From Pelobates cultripes (taxonomy: Eukaryota > Chordata > Amphibia > Anura > Pelobatidae), in assembly GCA_933207985.1 (NCBI GenBank), contig OW240915.1, positions 270,629,858 to 270,693,857 of the forward strand: 64,000 bases of DNA, read 5' to 3'. Shown here piece after piece: positions 58,681 through 64,000 of this stretch; the stretch's first letter is position 1; the number at the start of each line of letters is the position of its first letter. The notes below the pieces were generated by a model. It was not told the origin of the DNA. It saw only the letters and a program-made list of their open reading frames with translations, and did no database searches. The position numbers and the translations under genes were made by a program.

Positions 58681-58924
58681 AAAAAAGGCCTGATGAGATG
58701 AGCTGCCTTGGCTAAAACTAGGTCAAGCCGCCATGTTTAGGCACTTTCGCCCGTGAAACAAACATCAATTATAGATTGAATAGCAGTTAGTTATCTTCAA
58801 GCAGGTGTGTCAGCCCTACAGCTGCAGGCTCAGCACGCCTGCCACCTCCTCCTACCCTACCCATCCTCTTCCATAACCTCCTCGGCTTAGTCCTCTTCTG
58901 CTGCTGCGCCTTGCTCCACATCAA

Positions 58925-59500
58925 CGGATAGGGGGCGTAACAGTGATTAAACTGATAACAATAGTACTAAACACACCACTCCTATCTGGTGGCACATTAG
59001 ATTGCACGCGCAGTGCCCCAAATTTGTTGTGATCTGTGAGTAAGGTAAACGGTTGTCCATACAAGTAGGTTGCAGCTTTTTGAGGGCCCACACCACCGCC
59101 ATGCACTCCTTTTCAATGGCAGTGAATATACTTCGCTGTGCAAAAGTTTAAGGCTTAGATAAGCCCTGGGTTGCTCGCCACCATCTGCTCCGACTTGGCT
59201 CAGTACTGCTCCCAATCCAAGCATAGAAGCGTCTGTATGGACGAGAAAGTGTTTAGTTGGATCAGGAGAAGAAAGTACAGGTGATTTAATGAGCGCCGTC
59301 TTGAGCTGTTGGAAGGCCTGTTCACATTCTGGGGCCCATACTACTATCTTGGGGAGGTTTTACACGTTCCTATATGGCACTTACTGGGCTTTAGGGTCAG
59401 TCCGGACTCCCTAATCCGGTCTATTACGGCTCCTATGTGGGTCAGGTGTTCGGGCCAGGAGCAGCTAAAAATGTCTATACCATCCAAGTAGGTGTGTATC
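58925..59500 (-). pseudogene. Ty3/gypsy pol fragment (RT to RNase H)
   Basis: The minus strand reads TYLDGIDIFSCSWPEHLTHI then LTLKPSKCHIG, the palm region of gypsy reverse transcriptase. The catalytic YLDD box is YLDG here, so the second Asp is lost. After stops and a frame change, VVWAPECEQAFQQLKTALI leads to HTDASMLGLGAVLSQVG, where TDAS starts RNase H, and YGQPFTLLTDHN. It is nested in the hAT element and clearly inactive. Confidence 0.85.
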
Positions 59501-59514
59501 AGGGATCCTTAGGA

Positions 59515-59665
59515 CAGGTGTCAATCCATATCTGCCAAGTGACCCTATGTAGGGGGACCAGTCTCTATTCTGCTCTGTGTCCGTGTGCATCAGGGGCTCT
59601 GAGGACAGGTGTCAATCCATATGTCAAGGTGTCAATATGTCATATGTCAGGTGTCAATCCATATT
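59515..59665. repeat. Short tandem GGTGTCAATCCATAT repeats
   Basis: AGGTGTCAATCCATAT occurs three times (about 59516, 59607 and 59650), with partial copies (AAGGTGTCAATATGTC) between the last two. The unit is irregular and lies in the right part of the hAT element. Confidence 0.7.
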
Positions 59666-60407
59666 GATTGTGATTTAGGAATGTTAGGTGATTTCTGCCC
59701 TTTATGGATTAAAACCAGACTCTGTATCAACTGTGTAATTTTCCATGGGAGTTTTGCCATGGATCCCCCTCCGGCATGCCACAGTCCAGGTGTTAGTCCC
59801 CTTGAAACAACTTTTCCATCCCTATTGTGGCCAGAAAGAGTCCCTGTGTGTTTTAAAATTCGCATGCCCATTGAAGTCAATGGCGGTTCGGGCAGTTCGC
59901 CGGTTCGCGAACATTTGCGGAAGTTCGCGTTCGACGTTCGCGAACCGAAAATTTCGGGTTCGCGACATCACTATTCCTAATATGAGTATATGACTTCAGC
60001 TTTGTAACTCTTTTGGCTCACACCAATTCTTATATTTATGATTACAGCATTAAAGATGTTCAATTCCTTTTTTGACACATCGTCCAAAAGTAAATAAACG
60101 TTATGAGAAGTAATATCATAAATAATATTAACTTGGTAGTCTATTAAGCTAATAACAAATGTCAACGTGGGTTTCTTCTTCTTGGCTTATATTAGCGGCA
60201 TAAATGGGATGAGTGGGTGGTTAAACTTTAAGACCATAAGTTACTATGATACTACAAATGTTTTTTGTGACCTCTGGCATTGTGAATCCCTGTAAGGGGA
60301 AAGATGGACACAATATATGGCTGAAGGCATGAGGATCCCACTTTTGCTACCCTAAGTGGCTTTCACAGTGGGCAATAAGTTTGAACTTCTTTCTAAAATA
60401 ATCTTAT

Positions 60408-60487
60408 TTAACCTCTTAATGACCAAACTTCTGGAATAAAAGGGAATCATGACATGTCACACATGTCATGTGTCCTTAAGGGGTTAA
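60408..60487. mobile_element. 80-bp palindromic TTAA miniature element, second copy
   Basis: It is identical to 11870-11949 except for two bases in the left arm (CCTC for CCCC and AATG for AAGG). TTAA lies at both edges. The central CATGACATGT-CAC-ACATGTCATG palindrome is unchanged. Confidence 0.85.
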
Positions 60488-63400
60488 AAAACCTAAAAAC
60501 ATCTCAATTAGTCAGCCTCATCTTTCCCATATTTTAGTCATTAAGATGAGTCTTCAGGTGTAGTACATCAAGGTATCTTTTGGTAAAAAGGAACCTGAAA
60601 AACCTTAATTTGTCTTAATTAGAATGTCAACCAAACACTTAGTTATTGAGCAATTTATAAAGGTTTCACAAACTGATGTTTAAAGAAAGCAATAATAAAA
60701 ATGAATCAGGTTAAAAGAATGCATAATCATATATAGGTGTATCGTACATTTCTATTTTACTTTGTACTAACTAATGAAGGGTACATTGTAGCCAATCAAA
60801 GTACAGCTGTGGATCTGCCTGGTTTCATATGCTCAATAAGTTTACTGCAGATATCAAGACAGGTATTTTCTCAGGTGGGTGAATTGGTGTCAGCTTGTGA
60901 TCTTAGTACAAGCCAGGTATCAACATCAAATTTTTTGGGGTATGGCTTGCCCTTAAGCCTAGGAGAGCAGGGCCAGAGTCATACTACATAGATTTACACT
61001 GCCCCAGAATGTTTATGCTCTATGTACACTTAAGCGCAACACGGAAAATTGAAATCAGACACAACTCAAGAAATTCACTATCGAACTACACAGATCCTGC
61101 CTAGTTCAGCAGAACAGAGTCTCAAATTACTTTAAAGGGTTAGGTTTTCACTTGATTAATTTGCTGTATACTCCTACCAAACTCAGCAGATTACAACAGA
61201 CATTTGAAGTTTGCAGATACCAAGCTGACAATTAATGATTCCAAGTACAGTTGTCACGTCGAGTATACTTGTGGTCGACTTAGTGATGAACCAAGATGAT
61301 CATTATCAAAATCGCACCTGACAGTTACCAGAAGAAGGGTATACTTTTTTCCACCCCTCCTTATTTTACTTATTTTAACAACTCATTGGCAAATGACAAC
61401 CACACATACATAAAACCTCTTTGAGCAAGTTTACTCGTTTAGTATGGCCAGACATCTTCTTAAATGCTGTTTGACTTATGAAAACAGCTCTTTGCAGACA
61501 TACGGTTACGACACTGCAGCATCGCATTACGAGTGAGGTCTGGTTGCCTTGCACTAATTGTATTGGAGAACCAGTTTTAATAGCATAATGACAGAGTGGT
61601 AACAGAGGAAATGTCAAATAACATGAAAAGGTTTGGTGGTTTTGCTTAGAAGGGCTTCTGGCTTGCAATCTAGAATGACAACATTGTGAGGTATCCGAGT
61701 CCAGAAGACTGCTAAAAAATTAACTGTGATTAAACCAAAGAGTAAACTATTCTGCTAAATCTAAAATCTGGCAGTCAGCAAAGGGAGTGCAGCTTTAGGC
61801 ATATTCTTCACAATTAGAGTTTAAATCACTTGTATATTAATAAGTTTAAGTGCCTACAAATTGTCATGTAATATTAAAGTGTTTTTGTCACTGAAAGTAA
61901 TTTGTTGACCAATTGGCTCAGAAAGAGAAAAAAAAAGAAGACATTTGGATAATATCAGAAAACTAAACAAAAAATTGTAAAAGGCATAAAATAAATAAAT
62001 TAACTCAGATTTATGTAATGAAGCTGCTATTGGCAGAAATTTTTATGTGACAAATATGGAAAGGGTTCAAAGTAAGATAATATTTACTTGTTGTAAAGTG
62101 CATAAAAAAGATTGGCAAGGGAACCACTTTCTTGGCAGATTTTCCCAAAAGGCAAAAACGAGAAACACATGTTGACTAGTTTGAAATACTTGGCTGATTC
62201 TGAGACATTTTACCTTCAGTTTTAAAAAAAGAAACCTTTTCTGTAAAGAACTACGTTTCCTGTTGAAACCTTTCAATGTATGTATTGTTGTGGTTTTAGA
62301 CGCACTGAAATTTGTCTGATTAATGTGCCCTGTTTTCATTTCACTGATCTCATTTGATTATACAATATTATATTTTGGGGGTTTATGACTGGTTTTTGTT
62401 TTCTGTGGAGGACCTGTAGCTTTTGATGTTGGATATAACTTTGCAAGAGAACTTAAAGCTCTGTTCCAAAGGAACGTGTATTCTATAGGCAGTGGATTAT
62501 TGGCGCACATATCAAATACTGGTTTTATTTAATATAATAAAAATAGAACAGAAGAAAAACGTATACAATTCCAATATCACTGTCCGATTGTATAAACGCA
62601 AAGACAAAAAAATATATAATCACTTACCTGATGCAAACATAACCAAATTATATGCATTGGGGATCATCTGACACAATACATAACATGGTGTATGTCAATG
62701 GAAATTTTATAAAACACCAATTAATTATGAGAAATTATGTTTTAATCACATTGTATGGTGATAAAAATGTTCTGCTTGCTAAGTCAATTTACCCCAGCTT
62801 CGGTAGGTTCAAGCTCAAATCAATTGCTTTCGTAGAAATTATGTCCATAAATTTTAGACTCTCGTGCAATCCTGATGCTTCCTTTGGAAACCGAGCTATG
62901 CATCACTACAGCAATTTATGGTGCTTTTTGAACAGCATTACAGAGGCATCATGCTATAGATTTGTGCTGGATTGTAATACATTTTGTTAAGTTTATTCAT
63001 TCACCAGGACAGTTTCTGAGACTGTTAATGAGACCACATGCGAACAGTGAATCAGGTGCAAGGAGGTTATTTTTCTGTTAACACCCTCCATTGCATTCAT
63101 GCTATTGTACTCACATATCTTCTATCTCCCTTGCTGTTATGCATGATCACTGTTTCCCTACAACACACTTTAACCCCCAATATCTCTCTTAATTTTTTGA
63201 CAATTTTGTCCCCTTCTCAATTCTTTTTTAATGCATTTTTTTTTAAAACGATACACATATAAGACATGTACATTAATAAGTACAAAATAGAGCTATACCT
63301 CTTTTCAGATATGATAATTAGTCATCTAACACTATCTAGCTCAAAAATTTTTGGAAAGAGAGGGGTCTCTATCAACCTCCTTCTTATAACATAATTGGCA

Positions 63401-64000
63401 TTTTCTCCTCCCCTCTCCTATCATTTTATCTCTATAACGGACATAATGATTTATACATAAACATTCATACCACATTCATACAAAATAAGACAATTCTTGG
63501 GGATAAGGGATCAAGGTTCACAAATTTCATTTTTAAGAAAGTATTTCTTCTTGTTTTTTAATACTCCATTAATGTGCCACTCTCTCACCTCTTGGACTTT
63601 TTATATATTTTTTTTCCAATAGTAGTTTTTTGTGTTTTGTTTTGAAGTAGGGCCATATAACAAAATTAAAAGAAAACGGGGGTACAGAAGAGAAAGAGGT
63701 ATAGGTTATGGGTTACAACATATTTATTCACTAGCTGGCCTCACCCTATATATTATATTTATATTTATCTCAGCAGATTTCATCATTACAGAAGGAATAT
63801 TCAAAGACATTGCATTAGTAACAGTATACAATCACTTTAATACAGAGGTTTGTTATGTAAATTCCCTGTTGTGGGGAATTCTGCCTGCCTGAACCCTTTA
63901 TGGAGACAGAATCCTTATTGAAAATAATAATAACAATAAATTGCTTAGAGGGATTTGGTGCCAACAGGAGACGAGTGGTTAGTCATGTATTATGTCCCTG
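60488..64000. other. Unassigned AT-rich stretch
   Basis: About 3.5 kb to the window end without a recognised gene or element. Frames at 61375-61668 (minus), 62067-62339 (minus), 62652-62990 (plus) and 63632-63892 (plus) are open for 86-112 codons but carry no domain I recognise. Their composition matches background. An AAT/AAC microsatellite lies at 63921-63940. Confidence 0.4.

Larger units (their letters stand above)
57406..59973 (+). mobile_element. hAT transposon with intact ends, interrupted
   Basis: The left end TAGTGATGTACCGAAC and the right end GTTCGCGACATCACTA-type terminus share TAGTGATGT as an inverted repeat. The exact 8-bp duplication TTCCTAAT lies at 57398-57405 and 59974-59981. 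Inside are three tandem ~131-bp units, a 100-base assembly gap, a transposase C-terminus (58328-58680) and a nested gypsy fragment. Subterminal GAACGGTT/TTCGCG words are typical transposase-binding repeats. Most of the transposase gene is absent or hidden in the gap. Confidence 0.85.

Noticed and set aside
1..64000. Host protein-coding or structural RNA gene in the window
   Set aside because: No run of exons with homology, no tRNA or rRNA fold and no conserved motif outside transposons was found by eye; intronic origin remains possible.

Overview
The window looks like non-coding nuclear DNA from a vertebrate, most likely an anuran amphibian with a repeat-rich genome. It is AT-rich, has no long open reading frames, and every protein-coding trace I could recognise belongs to a transposable element. 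The mixture seen is typical of frogs: TTAA-flanked miniature elements starting TTAAAGGGACACTATAG, short hAT elements with 8-bp duplications, Tc1-like, CR1/L2 and L1 LINEs, DIRS, Ty3/gypsy and LTR pieces, and a rare Ty1/copia remnant. The amphibian call is from recalled repeat families, not from a database search. I found no supportable host exon, tRNA, rRNA or other RNA gene, and no bacterial-type operon, CRISPR array or new gene system.

Layout. 0-7 kb: a solo LTR with a perfect hairpin (275-1174), a purine-rich tract, a retrovirus-like LTR with a primer-binding site (3624-4554), a Ty1/copia gag-protease remnant, a fold-back TTAA element and a Tc1-like transposase relic. 8-12 kb: three copies of a Helitron-like non-autonomous element and another Tc1-like relic. 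12-17 kb: a hAT-like element, a DIRS gag-like relic and a four-unit tandem repeat ending in a TTAA terminus. 17-20 kb: CR1-type LINE pieces in both orientations and two LTR-like blocks. 20-42 kb: mostly unassigned AT-rich DNA with scattered miniature elements and two short L1-style insertions (23.2-24.7 and 34.1-35.1 kb). 42.5-45.5 kb: two different transposons carrying the same GC-rich hairpin minisatellite, followed by a gypsy RNase H piece. 48.9-51.7 kb: an internally deleted L1 next to a Tc1-like relic. 57.4-60 kb: a complete-ended hAT element with a transposase C-terminus, an assembly gap and a nested gypsy pol fragment. 60.5-64 kb: unassigned.

How the parts relate. The elements are mostly dead and nested. 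They record waves of insertion rather than a working pathway. The youngest-looking events are those with perfect target-site duplications: the hAT at 57406-59973, hAT-type elements at 26906-27038, 41019-41133 and 42586-43909, and the L1-type insertion at 23247-24700. The most distinctive signals are the Helitron-like trio with a base-pair-conserving 3' terminal hairpin, and a hairpin minisatellite shared by two unrelated transposon families.
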